Positions 18,769 to 27,936 of a stretch of DNA of 64,000 nt are shown here, one piece after another; position 1 is the stretch's first letter; every line of letters begins with the position of its first letter. Made by a program: the position numbers and the translations under genes. Source of the stretch: Friedmanniella luteola (GTDB lineage Bacteria; Actinomycetota; Actinomycetes; Propionibacteriales; Propionibacteriaceae); contig NZ_LT629749.1 in the NCBI RefSeq assembly GCF_900105065.1, positions 3,162,001 to 3,226,000 of the forward strand, read 5' to 3'. The notes below the pieces were generated by a model. The model ran no database searches. It worked only from the letters and a program-made list of their open reading frames with translations, and was not told the DNA's origin.

Positions 18769-18877
18769 CGGTGCTCCTGGTCGGAGTCTGCGGGGGGCGC
18801 AGAGAGGCTCGTGCCTCGACTGAACCCAGCGCGGACGGCGCCGGCGTGGCCGCAGGGGCACGGCCAGGCGAGCAGCA

Positions 18878-18884
18878 GGTGAAC
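18878..18884 (-). promoter_or_regulatory. PHO-box-like half site facing the phytase/GDPD gene
   Basis: On the minus strand the sequence reads GTTCACCTGCT, matching the GTTCACC core of the 11-nt PhoP direct-repeat unit known from Streptomyces. It lies about 110 bp upstream of the start codon. Further units are degenerate, so this is a single good half site. Confidence 0.4.
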
Positions 18885-18932
18885 TCTGGCCGCCGGCCGC
18901 CCCGACCGGCGGCGCCGACGCCATCGCCTCCC

Positions 18933-18965
18933 GCTCACCTGGGCGTCGAGGACCGTTCACCTGGA
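18933..18965 (+). promoter_or_regulatory. PHO-box-like repeats in the divergent promoter
   Basis: GCTCACCTGGG (18933-18943) and GTTCACCTGGA (18955-18965) are two near-identical 11-nt units whose starts are 22 nt apart, exactly two unit lengths. The core matches the GTTCACC repeat bound by PhoP in Streptomyces. The second unit overlaps the ribosome site of the 18975 gene. Confidence 0.45.
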
Positions 18966-18974
18966 GGTGCGAGC

Positions 18975-19391
18975 GTGCACGGCATGCAGGCAGAGCGACG
19001 GGTGCTGGGACCGGCCGAGGTCCGCTGGAACGACTACGTGGGCACGGCCGCGGCCGACGACGCCGACGCCGTCCTGGACCGGCCGAGCCTCTACGAGCTG
19101 GCCGGCGTGGACCGCGGCCGCTACACCATCGTGGGGGTCGACCTGACCATCTGGGAGGACACCACCACCGCCAGCGTCTACGCGGTCGACCGGGTCACGG
19201 AGCAGGTCGAGACCCAGGGCGACATCGACGCGCTGGGCCGGGAGGGAGGCGAGATCCCGGTCGTCGAGTTCCGCCTCCCCAGCCAGGCCGTCGAGGACTT
19301 CCTCGACGACGCGTTCAAGCGGATCTCGGTGCGCCTGGTGGCCCGGGGGGTCCGGGAGCACCGGCTCGTCGTCGTGCCGCAGACGAGCTGA
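18975..19391 (+). CDS. Uncharacterised 138-residue protein beside the phytase/GDPD gene
   Basis: Not recognised as a named family. The protein is acidic and soluble, with no signal peptide or membrane helix. It contains RPSLYELAGVDRGRYTIVGVDL, a predicted strand-rich middle and a C-terminal QAVEDFLDDAFKRISVRLVARGVREHRLVVV segment. The GTG at 18975 follows GGAGG by 7 nt; the ATG at 18984 is the alternative. It is transcribed away from the phytase/GDPD gene from a shared intergenic region that carries PHO-box-like repeats, so it may belong to the phosphate response. Confidence 0.7.
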   Translation: MHGMQAERRVLGPAEVRWNDYVGTAAADDADAVLDRPSLYELAGVDRGRYTIVGVDLTIWEDTTTASVYAVDRVTEQVETQGDIDALGREGGEIPVVEFRLPSQAVEDFLDDAFKRISVRLVARGVREHRLVVVPQTS

Positions 19392-19419
19392 GCGACCCGC
19401 CAGGAGCCGGGCAGGCCGC

Positions 19420-20208
19420 TCAGGCCGGCGTGGCGACGACGACGGTCGCCTCCCGCTCCTCGTCCCGCACCACCCGGGGGGTCAGGCCCTGTCCGGCGGC
19501 GAACGCCGTCAGCGGTCCGGTCTGCTGCTCGCTGCACTCGACCAGCAGCCGGCCGCCGGGCGCCAGCCAGGGGCGGGCGCCCGCGACGACCCGCCGCAGC
19601 ACCGCCAGCCCGTCGCTCCCCCCGTCCAGGGCCATCGGGGCCTCGTGCTCCCGCGCCTCCGGCGGCATCAGGGCGATCGCCGCCGTCGGGACGTAGGGGG
19701 CGTTGGCCACCAGCACGTCCACGCGGCCGGCGAGGTCGGCGGGCAGGGCGTCGTACAGGTCGCCGGCGTGCACGACGGCGCGGCCGGCCAGGTTGGCCCG
19801 GGCGCACGCGACAGCCACCGGGTCCAGGTCCGCCGCGTGCAGCTCGACGCCGGGTCGCGCGGCCAGCACCACCAGGCCGACCGCCGCCACCCCGCAGCAG
19901 AGCTCGACCACGACGCCGGACCCCGGGGTGACCAGGACCGCCTGCTCGGCCAGCAGCTCGGTGCGGCGGCGCGGGACGAACACCCCCGGCCGCACGGGCA
20001 CCCGCAGGCGTGCGAACGCGACCCAGCCCAGCACCTGCTCCAGCGGCTCCCCCGCCACCCGGCGCGTCACCAGCGCCTCCCGGAGCGGCCCGGCCGGCGC
20101 CGCGCCGGCCAGCAGCGCCGCCTCCTCCTCGGCGAACACGCAGCCCGCCGCCCGCAGCCGGGCGACGACGTCGGGGTCCACCGTCTCCCGCCCCAGCTCG
20201 TCCGCCAC
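19420..20208 (-). CDS. Putative protein N5-glutamine methyltransferase (PrmC-related)
   Basis: A 262-residue class I SAM methyltransferase related to HemK/PrmC. An N-terminal helical segment (VADELGRETVDPDVVARLRAAGCVFAEEEAALL) precedes PGVFVPRRRTELLAEQAV and the SAM site VVVELCCGVAAVGLVV. The motif at the usual NPPY position is NAPYVPT. That NAPY form marks the PrmC-related actinobacterial subgroup whose substrate is not established, distinct from release-factor PrmC. The GTG at 20208 lies 6 nt after TACCCT, suggesting leaderless transcription. It diverges from kdpD. Confidence 0.85.
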   Translation of the reverse strand: MADELGRETVDPDVVARLRAAGCVFAEEEAALLAGAAPAGPLREALVTRRVAGEPLEQVLGWVAFARLRVPVRPGVFVPRRRTELLAEQAVLVTPGSGVVVELCCGVAAVGLVVLAARPGVELHAADLDPVAVACARANLAGRAVVHAGDLYDALPADLAGRVDVLVANAPYVPTAAIALMPPEAREHEAPMALDGGSDGLAVLRRVVAGARPWLAPGGRLLVECSEQQTGPLTAFAAGQGLTPRVVRDEEREATVVVATPA

Positions 20209-20274
20209 CGCGTCAGGGTACGGGTGGCCGAGCGGGTGCGCGGCTCGTGCCGCCCGGCGAGGCAGACTGGGCGC

Positions 20275-22808
20275 ATGGCGGTCGGTCAGCTCCGGGTGCA
20301 CCTGGGCGCCGCACCCGGGGTCGGGAAGACCTGCGCCATGCTCGACGAGGGCCGCCGCCGGCAGGAGCGCGGGACCGACGTCGTGGTCGCCGTCCTCGAG
20401 ACGCACGGACGGGCCCGCACGGCCGCGGCCGCGGAGGGCCTGGAGGTCGTCCCCCGCCGCACGCTGCGCCACTGCGGCGTCGAGGTGACCGAGCTCGACG
20501 TCGACGCGGTGCTGGCCCGCCGCCCGCGGGTGGCCCTGGTCGACGAGCTGGCTCACACCGTCCCGGTGGACGAGGCCTGGCGCGCGGCCCACCCGGACGC
20601 GCACACCCGGCGCTGGCAGGACGTGCAGGCGCTGCTGGCCGCGGGCATCGACGTCGTCACCACCCTCGACGTGCAGCAGCTGGAGTCCCTCAACGACGTC
20701 GTCGAGGCGATCACCGGGGTCCGGCAGACCGAGACCGTGCCCGACCAGGTGGTGCGGGGCGCGGCCACCGTCGAGCTCGTCGACCTGAGCCCGCAGTCGC
20801 TGCGGAAGCGGATGGAGCACGGCAACATCTACCCCCCGGACCGGGTCGAGCACGCCCTGACCCACGACTTCCGGGAGGGGAACCTGGCCGCGCTGCGCGA
20901 GCTGGCCCTGCTCTGGCTGGCCGACCGGGTCGACGAGGGCCTGGACCGCTACCGCTCCGCGCACGGCATCGACGCCACCTGGGCCACCCGCGAGCGCGTC
21001 GTCGTGGCGGTGTCCGGGGCGGCCGAGTCAGCCTCCCTGCTGCGCCGGGCGGCCCGCATCGCCTCCCGCACCGCGGGCGGTGAGTGGATGGCGGTCTACG
21101 TCACCCGGCGGGACGGGCTGAGCGGCGTGTCGACGGCGGAGCTGGAGCGGCTGCGGGCCAGGACGGCCGAGCTGGGCGGCACCTTCCACGCCGTCGTCGC
21201 CGCCGACGCGGCCGAGGGGCTGCTCGACTTCGCGCGCGGCGTCAACGCCACCCAGGTGCTGGTCGGCGCCAGCCGCCGGAGCCGGCTGGCCACGCTGCTG
21301 CGGCCCGGCGTCGGCGAGCGGGTGATCGCCGAGTCCGGGGACATCGACGTGCACGTCGTCACCCACCCCTACGCCCGGGATCGGGGCGGGGCCGGTCGGC
21401 AGCGGGCCCGGGTCAGCCGTCGCCGGCTGCTCGGCGGCTACCTGATGGCGCTGCCCGCCACCGTCCTGCTGGCCGGGCTGCTGCGGCTGACCCCCGACCT
21501 GCACGGCCTGCCCAGCGAGTCGATGCTGTTCATGGCCCTGGTGGTGGGCACGGCCCTGGTCGGCGGCCTGTGGCCCGCCGTCGTCGGCGCCCTGGTCAGC
21601 GGGCTGCTGCTCAACTTCTTCTTCGTCGCGCCCACCGGCACCTTCACCATCGCCGACCCCGAGAACGCCTTCGCGGTCGCGGTCTTCCTGCTGACCGGGG
21701 TGGCCGTCGCCTCCGTCGTCGACCGGGCCGCGCGGCGGACCGAGCAGGCGACCCGCGCCCGGGCCGAGGCGAACGCGCTCGCCGTCCTCTCCCACGCGCT
21801 GCTGCACACCGGCGACGACCAGGAGCAGCTGCTCGGCCGGGTGGCGGAGGTGTTCGGCATGAGCGGGGCGGCCGTCCTGCGCCGCACGGCCGACGGCTGC
21901 GTCGTCGAGGCCTCGTCCGGTGACGCCCCGACCGGGCCGGACGGCGCCGACGCCGACATCGTCGTCACGCCCGAGGTCTCCGTCGTCTTCCGGGGGCACC
22001 CGCTGGACGCGGCCGACCGCCGGCTGCTCTCGGCGTTCGCCGCCCACTTCGCCGTCGTGCGCGAGCGGCGGGAGGCCCTGGCCGCGGCGCGGCGCGCCGC
22101 CGAGCTCGCCGAGGGCAACCGGACCCGGACGGCGCTGCTCGCCGCCGTGTCGCACGACCTCCGCACCCCGCTGGCGGTGATCAAGGCCGCGGCCAGCAGC
22201 CTGCGGGACCCGAGCATCCGCTGGTCGGCGGCCGACGAGGCCGAGCTGCTGGCCACCGTCGAGGACGGCGCCGACCGGCTGGAGAACCTGGTCGGCAACC
22301 TGCTGGACCTCAGCCGGCTGCAGACGGGCTCGGTCAACCCGTTGCTCGCCGAGGTCGACCTGGCCAGCGCCGTCGCCTGGGCCCTCGACCCGCTGCCCGA
22401 CGCCGACCGTGTCGAGGTCCGGCTCGCCGGCCTCGACCGCCCGGCCCTCGCCGACGCGGGGCTGCTGGACCGGGTGATCGCCAACCTCGTCGAGAACGCG
22501 CTGCGGCACACCCCGGAGGGCACCCCGGTCGAGGTCACGGCCGGGCTGGTGCCCGACCCGGACCGGCCGGGCGTCGAGCTGCGGGTGGTCGACCACGGAC
22601 CCGGCGTCCCGCCGGGATCGCGGGAGGCGCTCTTCGCCCCGTTCCAGCGGCTCGGTGACGTCCCCGCCGGCGACGGGCTGGGGCTCGGCCTCGCCGTCGC
22701 CCGCGGCCTCACCGAGGCGATGCACGGCCGGCTGACCGCCGTCGACACCCCCGGCGGCGGGCTGACGCTGGTGGTCGAGCTCCCGCTGGCCCCGGCGGTG
22801 GTGACCGC

Positions 22809-22812
<4 letters not shown>
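20275..22812 (+). CDS. kdpD: KdpD-type sensor histidine kinase
   Basis: An 845-residue KdpD. Order: KdpD N-terminal domain with Walker A GAAPGVGKT (residues 10-18), universal-stress-protein domain (~240-370), four membrane helices of the DUF4118 type (~385-490) and a linker. The HisKA domain follows with His627 in VSHDLRTPL, then HATPase (NLVENALRHTPEGTP, DHGPGVP, GLGLGLAVARGL). KdpD senses low K+ or osmotic stress and phosphorylates KdpE. The downstream kdpE overlaps by 4 bp (GTGA). No kdpFABC genes lie in this window, so the transporter must be elsewhere or the pair has other targets. Confidence 0.95.
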
Positions 22813-23489
<677 letters not shown>

Positions 23490-23539
23490 GCCCCTCGCCT
23501 CCCGCGGCCCGACCCTCGCGCGGCCCGACCCTCGCGCGG

Positions 23540-23574
23540 CCTGAGCCTGTCGAAGGCCCTTCGACAGGCTCAGG
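23540..23574. repeat. Perfect 17-bp palindrome (copy 2) between convergent genes
   Basis: CCTGAGCCTGTCGAAGG (23540-23556) and its exact complement (23558-23574) are separated by a single C. It sits between the 3' ends of kdpE and the methyltransferase gene at 23602. Short direct repeats of CGCGGCCCGACCCTCG (23505-23539 region) precede it. A related, degenerate copy occurs at 4783-4817. It could act as a bidirectional terminator. Confidence 0.9.
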
Positions 23575-23601
23575 AGCGGGGCCCTCAGGGGGCGCCGCTC
23601 C

Positions 23602-24258
23602 TCAGGGAGAGGGGACCCGGCGGGCGACGACGGCGTAGAGGGGGTCGCCGCGGTAGCCGCGGGTGGAGGGCGTCCGGAGGCTGACCTCCGGCTCGCCGAA
23701 GCCACCGGCGCGGCGGAGGTAGTCGGCGACGAGGGCGCACCTCCCGGCGTCGTCGGTCGCGAGCCAGCCGTGCACCGCCTTGGTGGGGAAGCAGCGGTTG
23801 GAGAACGTCAGCACCACCGGTGCGCCGGGCCGCAGCACCCGGGCGGCCTCGGCCAGCACCTCGACCGGGCGCACCAGGTAGTCGACCGACACGCAGCACA
23901 GCACGGCGTCGAAGGACGCGTCGTCGAAGGGCAGCTCCGGCTCGACGTTGAGGTCCTGCACCACCCGTTCCGTCGCGGCCCGGTTCGCGGCCAGCTCCGC
24001 GGCGTTCATCCCGAGCACCACCAGCTCCGCGGGCGGGGTGGTCAGGTGCGAGACCCAGGACGACATGAGGTCCAGCACCCGCCGCGGCTCCCCCGCCGAG
24101 CCGTCCACCCCCAGCTCGGCGTAGAGGTCCCCGACGGCGGCCACCGCCCCGTCGTCGATGTGGGTGACCAGCCGCGTCGGCCGGTAGAACCGGTCGTCGG
24201 GGCTCGGGTCGTCCCGGTCGAAGAACCAGGCCGGGAAGGGTGCGCCGGGGGTGGTCAC
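23602..24258 (-). CDS. Class I SAM-dependent methyltransferase
   Basis: A 218-residue protein with a methyltransferase fold. It shows VLDLMSSWVSHL (motif I, weak), VLGMNAAELAANRAATERVVQDLNVEPELPFDDASFDAVLCCVSVDYLVRP (motifs II-III) and VLRPGAPVVLTFSNRCFPTKAVHGW. The last segment, with FSNRCFPTKA, resembles small Methyltransf_11-type enzymes found in bacteria and algae. GTG start overlaps the epimerase stop (GTGA). It is the last gene of a three-gene operon with the epimerase and DUF6498 protein. Substrate unknown. Confidence 0.82.
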   Translation of the reverse strand: MTTPGAPFPAWFFDRDDPSPDDRFYRPTRLVTHIDDGAVAAVGDLYAELGVDGSAGEPRRVLDLMSSWVSHLTTPPAELVVLGMNAAELAANRAATERVVQDLNVEPELPFDDASFDAVLCCVSVDYLVRPVEVLAEAARVLRPGAPVVLTFSNRCFPTKAVHGWLATDDAGRCALVADYLRRAGGFGEPEVSLRTPSTRGYRGDPLYAVVARRVPSP

Positions 24259-25253
24259 GCCCGGGCGACCCGGAAGCGCTCGACCAGGGCGTCCATCGTG
24301 GCGTCCATCGCCGCGTCGACCTGCTGGCGGGCCGGGTCGGCGTCCAACCACGCCATGATCTCGCGGGCGCCCTGGACGAAGGGCACCTTCGCGACGTAGT
24401 CGGGGACCAGCCCCTTCACCTTGGTGTTGTCGAAGATCATCGTGTGCGCCTTGTCGCCGATCAGGCCGTCTCCCCACTCCGGGTCGGCCTCGTTGATGAC
24501 GTCGGAGGGCACGTGCACCAGCTCCGGGTCCAGCCCGGCGACCCGGGCCACGGTCAGGAAGATCTCGTTCCACGACAGCCACTCGTCGGAGGTGATGTGG
24601 AAGCTGTCGCCGATCGCCGCCGGGTGGCCCAGGAGGCCGACGAAGGCGTGGGCGAAGTCGGTGTGGTGGGTGAGCGTCCACAGCGAGGTGCCGTCGCCGG
24701 GGACGACGACGGGGACGCCGCGGCGCATCCGGTCGACGACCGTCCAGCCGCCGTCGAAGGGCAGCAGCGTGTGGTCGTAGGTGTGCGACGGGCGCACGAT
24801 CGTCATCGGCAGCCCCCGCTCCCGGTAGGCCGCGGTGAGCAGCTCCTCGCAGGCGATCTTGTCGCGGGAGTACTGCCAGAACGGGTTGTGCAGCGGCGTC
24901 GACTCCCGGACCGGCATCCGGCCGGGCGGGGTCTGGTAGGCCGAGGCCGAGCTGATGAAGACGTACTGCCCCGTCCGGCCCTCGAGCACGTCGAGCCGGC
25001 TCTGCACGTCGGCCGTGGTGAAGGCCCGGAAGTCGGCGACGACGTCGAACTCCCGGTCACCCACCCCGGCGCGGAACGAGTCGGGGTCGCCCAGGTCGCC
25101 GACCAGCGTCTGCACGCCCTCGGGGACGGGCCGCGTCGTCGACGTGCCGCGGTTGAGCACGAACACCTCGAAGCCCTGGGCGAGGGCGCGGGCGGTGCAG
25201 GCCGAGCTGATGATGCCCGTGCCGCCGAGGAACAGGACCGAGGGAGACGTCAT
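24255..25253 (-). CDS. NAD-dependent epimerase/dehydratase (extended SDR)
   Basis: A 332-residue extended SDR. VLFLGGTGIISSACTARALAQGFEVFVLNRG binds NAD(P). Downstream lie FISSASAYQ and the EFDVVADFRAF loop. The catalytic Tyr/Lys appears as WQYSRDKIACEELL rather than classic YxxxK (Y-S-R-D-K fits the spacing). The overall pattern resembles plant CSP41/isoflavone-reductase-like epimerases. The ATG at 25253 overlaps the upstream stop (ATGA) and also lies 7 nt after TAGGAT, so an internal leaderless promoter is possible. Substrate unknown. Confidence 0.83.
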   Translation of the reverse strand: MTSPSVLFLGGTGIISSACTARALAQGFEVFVLNRGTSTTRPVPEGVQTLVGDLGDPDSFRAGVGDREFDVVADFRAFTTADVQSRLDVLEGRTGQYVFISSASAYQTPPGRMPVRESTPLHNPFWQYSRDKIACEELLTAAYRERGLPMTIVRPSHTYDHTLLPFDGGWTVVDRMRRGVPVVVPGDGTSLWTLTHHTDFAHAFVGLLGHPAAIGDSFHITSDEWLSWNEIFLTVARVAGLDPELVHVPSDVINEADPEWGDGLIGDKAHTMIFDNTKVKGLVPDYVAKVPFVQGAREIMAWLDADPARQQVDAAMDATMDALVERFRVARA

Positions 25254-25960
25254 GACCGCGATCCTAGGGACCGGCCGTCCCGGTCGCCCCGGGGGCGTCC
25301 GGGTCGACGACGCCGGAGGGTCCAGCGGGTGGTGATCACGTCGACGACCGTCTTCACGACGAGCAGCAGGGCCACCGCGGCGACGCCCTCGGTGCGCCAG
25401 CCGAGCGGGAGCAGGTCGGCCGGCGCCTCGACCCACGACGGCGGCCCCGCCGGGTCGACGCCGCGGACCACCAGGGCGAAGGCCCCCAGCACGGCCAGGT
25501 GCAGGACCACGACGCGCGGGTACGGCTGCACCATCGCGCGGGCCGAGGAGAGCGTCCGGCGCTGGCCGCCCGTGCCGAACCAGCTGGTGGCGGTCTCGAC
25601 GGCGTAGCGGAGCACGAGCAGCACGACGGGCAGGCCCAGCAGCCAGAAGCTGGGCTCCAGGCCGACCCGCCAGGCGACGACGCCGGTGAAGCCCAGGTGC
25701 ACCAGGCAGAACAGGCCGTAGTGGAAGCAGAAGAACAGCGCGAACAGGCCCGGCGTGCCCTCGCGGGGCCGGCCGTTGATGGTGATCTCGGCGTCCGAGA
25801 CGCCCTGCGCGGTGAGCACCTTCACCAGCGTCACCACCCCCAGCACGGCGTTCTCCACCCAGAACAGCACCAGCACGTTGCCGGCCGGCCAGCCGAACCG
25901 CAGCACCCCGAGCAGGGCCACAAGGTTCCAGCCGACGGTGAGCGCGAGCGCCAGGACCAC
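25250..25960 (-). CDS. DUF6498-type integral membrane protein
   Basis: A 236-residue polytopic membrane protein with about six hydrophobic segments. The conserved-looking parts are NVLVLFWVENAVLGVVTLVKVL and LFALFFCFHYGLFCLVHLGF, which are typical of the DUF6498 family. The C-terminus is basic (RRRRPGRPRGDRDGRS). Function unknown. It starts the operon with the epimerase and methyltransferase, each pair overlapping by 4 bp. GTG at 25960 is the furthest plausible start, and no clear ribosome site is seen. The 247 bp upstream, to 26208, contain no gene that I can support. Confidence 0.7.
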   Translation of the reverse strand: MVLALALTVGWNLVALLGVLRFGWPAGNVLVLFWVENAVLGVVTLVKVLTAQGVSDAEITINGRPREGTPGLFALFFCFHYGLFCLVHLGFTGVVAWRVGLEPSFWLLGLPVVLLVLRYAVETATSWFGTGGQRRTLSSARAMVQPYPRVVVLHLAVLGAFALVVRGVDPAGPPSWVEAPADLLPLGWRTEGVAAVALLLVVKTVVDVITTRWTLRRRRPGRPRGDRDGRSLGSRS

Positions 25961-26207
25961 ACCCGAGGGACGGACGTCGGGCTCCGGCTCCGATGGCCGG
26001 TCCCCAGGGACCCGACCAGCGGGTGGCCGGGCCGGGGCGCCCTCGCCGTAGGCCGGGACGGCCGGCTACGCGGGCCGGGGTGGCGTCGGCCCGGTCGGTG
26101 GGGGTCCGCTCACGGGAGGCCTCGCTCTCGTCGGTGGGCGCGGGTCTCCCCCCGCGCTCCGCCGGCTGGGACGGCGGGCGCTCCGACCAGGTTCCGGACG
26201 AGCCGGG

Positions 26208-27050
26208 TCAGACCCACGCGACCTCGAGGCCGGCGAGGCCCTCGGCCATCGTGTAGCCCAGCCGGAGGGCGCGGGAGCCGGCGGGCCGCACGGGCAGCGG
26301 CAGCACCTTCGGCCCGTTGAGCGACGCGAACTCCCCGCACACCCGGCCGTCGGGCATCTCCAGCTCGCCGGTCACCCGCAGGCCGTTGACCCGGGGGTCC
26401 GGGTCGTCCACGGCGACGACGACGTCGACGCGCGGCTCGACGGGTTCGCCGGCGAAGGCCCCCGTCCAGACGGGGGTGACCGGACCGGCGGGCGACCACG
26501 GCCAGTGGCCCCAGACCTCCGGCTGGCCCTCGTAGAAGGACCAGTCGTGACGCAGGGCGACGACCTCGAAGCCGTCGTAGGCGTTCTCGGTGACGACGGG
26601 CTGCACCGCCGTCGTGTAGCCGGCGGGCAGCGAGCGCGTGGCGGGCCCGACGGTGCCCAGCCCGAGCAGCGCGTTGTAGGCCGAGACCAGCGCCTCGTCG
26701 ACCAACGCCGTCTCGACCAGCTCCATCAGCGCGACGTCCACGGTGGGCGCGGTGAAGGTGTGGACGTCGGCCTCGACCACCTCGATGACGCCGGCGTAGC
26801 CGTTGCGCTCGACGGTGCTGCGCAGGTGGCGGCACAGCACCGGGTCGTTCTCCACCGCGAACACCCGGCTCGCCCCCGCGCGGGCGGCGTAGAGGGCGAG
26901 GATCCCGGTCCCGGCGCCGGCGTCGAGGACGACGTCGCCCGGCCGGACGGTCGCGGTGACCACCTCGGCCAGCGTCGCGGTGCGGTGGCGGTCGCGCAGG
27001 CAGGTGTAGGGGAAGTCCGTCGAGGACCAGAACCCGGGCTCGTCGGACAC
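26208..27050 (-). CDS. Protein arginine methyltransferase-like SAM methyltransferase
   Basis: A 280-residue enzyme. Motif I is VVLDAGAGTGILALYAARAGASRVFAVENDP, and the post-I and acidic loops (VEVVEADVHTF, VDVALMELVETALVDEAL) resemble PRMT-type folds, including the double-Glu-like MELVE segment. The C-terminal half is a beta barrel-like region (PEVWGHWPWSPAGPVTPVWTG, RVTGELEMPDGRVCGEF). Bacterial relatives have no established substrate. GTG at 27050 has CATGAT 6 nt upstream, suggesting leaderless initiation. It diverges from the membrane protein gene at 27162. Confidence 0.8.
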   Translation of the reverse strand: MSDEPGFWSSTDFPYTCLRDRHRTATLAEVVTATVRPGDVVLDAGAGTGILALYAARAGASRVFAVENDPVLCRHLRSTVERNGYAGVIEVVEADVHTFTAPTVDVALMELVETALVDEALVSAYNALLGLGTVGPATRSLPAGYTTAVQPVVTENAYDGFEVVALRHDWSFYEGQPEVWGHWPWSPAGPVTPVWTGAFAGEPVEPRVDVVVAVDDPDPRVNGLRVTGELEMPDGRVCGEFASLNGPKVLPLPVRPAGSRALRLGYTMAEGLAGLEVAWV

Positions 27051-27149
27051 CCGTCGATCATGGCACCCCGGGGCCGTCCGGGCCGGGAACCGGGCCGCAG
27101 GTGCGGCGGGGAGCTCGGCCGAGCACCGCCCGGCCCGGTGCGGGCTCCC

Positions 27150-27161
27150 TAGACTGGGCCC
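27150..27161 (+). promoter_or_regulatory. -10 element TAGACT 6 nt before a GTG start (leaderless)
   Basis: TAGACT at 27150-27155, GGGCCC spacer, GTG at 27162. Same geometry as the other leaderless promoters in the window. Confidence 0.55.
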
Positions 27162-27815
27162 GTGACCCGCCCCGCCGACCCGCACCACGCGGGTCGGCCG
27201 ACCACGACGGGAGCAGCGCCCCGGCACCCCGCGCACGGGGTCCGGCGGCTCGTCCGGGTCGCCGCGCTCGGCGGGTCGTCGCTGGTCCTGGCGGGCACCG
27301 CGCACCTCCTCGGCGGCGGGCGGCTGCCGTCGCCGGGCGTGCTCGTCGTGCTCACCCTGCTCGTCGGCCTGGTCGCCGTGACCGCGACCGCCCGGCGGGT
27401 GCGGCTCCCCCTGCTGGTCGCCCTGCTCGGGGCGGAGCAGCTGGCTCTGCACGTGGTCCTCGGCGCCACCGCCGTGCCGGCCACCGCGGCCGGCTGCCTG
27501 GCCGGTCCGCACGCCCACCACGCGGCGGTGACGGGCTGCCTCCCGCCGGGCGCCGTGCCGTCCCCGGGCGCGCCCGCCGCCGACACCGCGATGTGGGCCG
27601 GGCACGCCGTCGCCGTGCTCGCCACCGCCTGGCTGCTGGCGCGGGGCGAGGCCACGTTGTGGCGCGCCGTCGACCGGGTCGCCCGCGCGGTACCGGTCCT
27701 GACGGTCCGCGCCGGGACCCGGCGGGTCCCGCTGCCGGCCCCCGCCCCCGCGACCGCGGCGCTGCGCCGCCCGCACACCCCGGCCGCTCCGCGCGGCCCG
27801 CCGCTGCTGGCCTGA
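27162..27815 (+). CDS. Uncharacterised small membrane protein upstream of dsbA
   Basis: A 217-residue protein with four probable membrane helices (VAALGGSSLVLAGTAHLLGG; LVVLTLLVGLVAVTA; LLVALLGAEQLALHVVLGA; AVAVLATAWLLARG). A His-containing loop (GPHAHHAAVTGCLPPG) lies between helices 3 and 4, and a basic, Pro-rich tail follows. The family is not recognised. Similar four-helix His-loop proteins occur near copper and disulfide genes in actinobacteria, which suggests metal or redox involvement, but this is inference. It is followed after 121 bp by the DsbA/VKOR pair on the same strand. Confidence 0.7.
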   Translation: MTRPADPHHAGRPTTTGAAPRHPAHGVRRLVRVAALGGSSLVLAGTAHLLGGGRLPSPGVLVVLTLLVGLVAVTATARRVRLPLLVALLGAEQLALHVVLGATAVPATAAGCLAGPHAHHAAVTGCLPPGAVPSPGAPAADTAMWAGHAVAVLATAWLLARGEATLWRAVDRVARAVPVLTVRAGTRRVPLPAPAPATAALRRPHTPAAPRGPPLLA

Positions 27816-27936
27816 CCGCCCCCCCGACCTCGCCGCCCCTGCTCCTCGAGCCGGGCCGGTCGCCGTCGTCCCCCACCCGTCCGGCCACGCCCTGCTGCGC
27901 TGCGCCCGGCGGGCCCACCGTCATCCCAGGAGACCC

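Noticed and set aside
25993-26256. Plus-strand ORFs in the 25961-26207 gap
   Set aside because: Composition typical of non-coding GC-rich DNA, no start signal, and overlap with the end of the PRMT-like gene.
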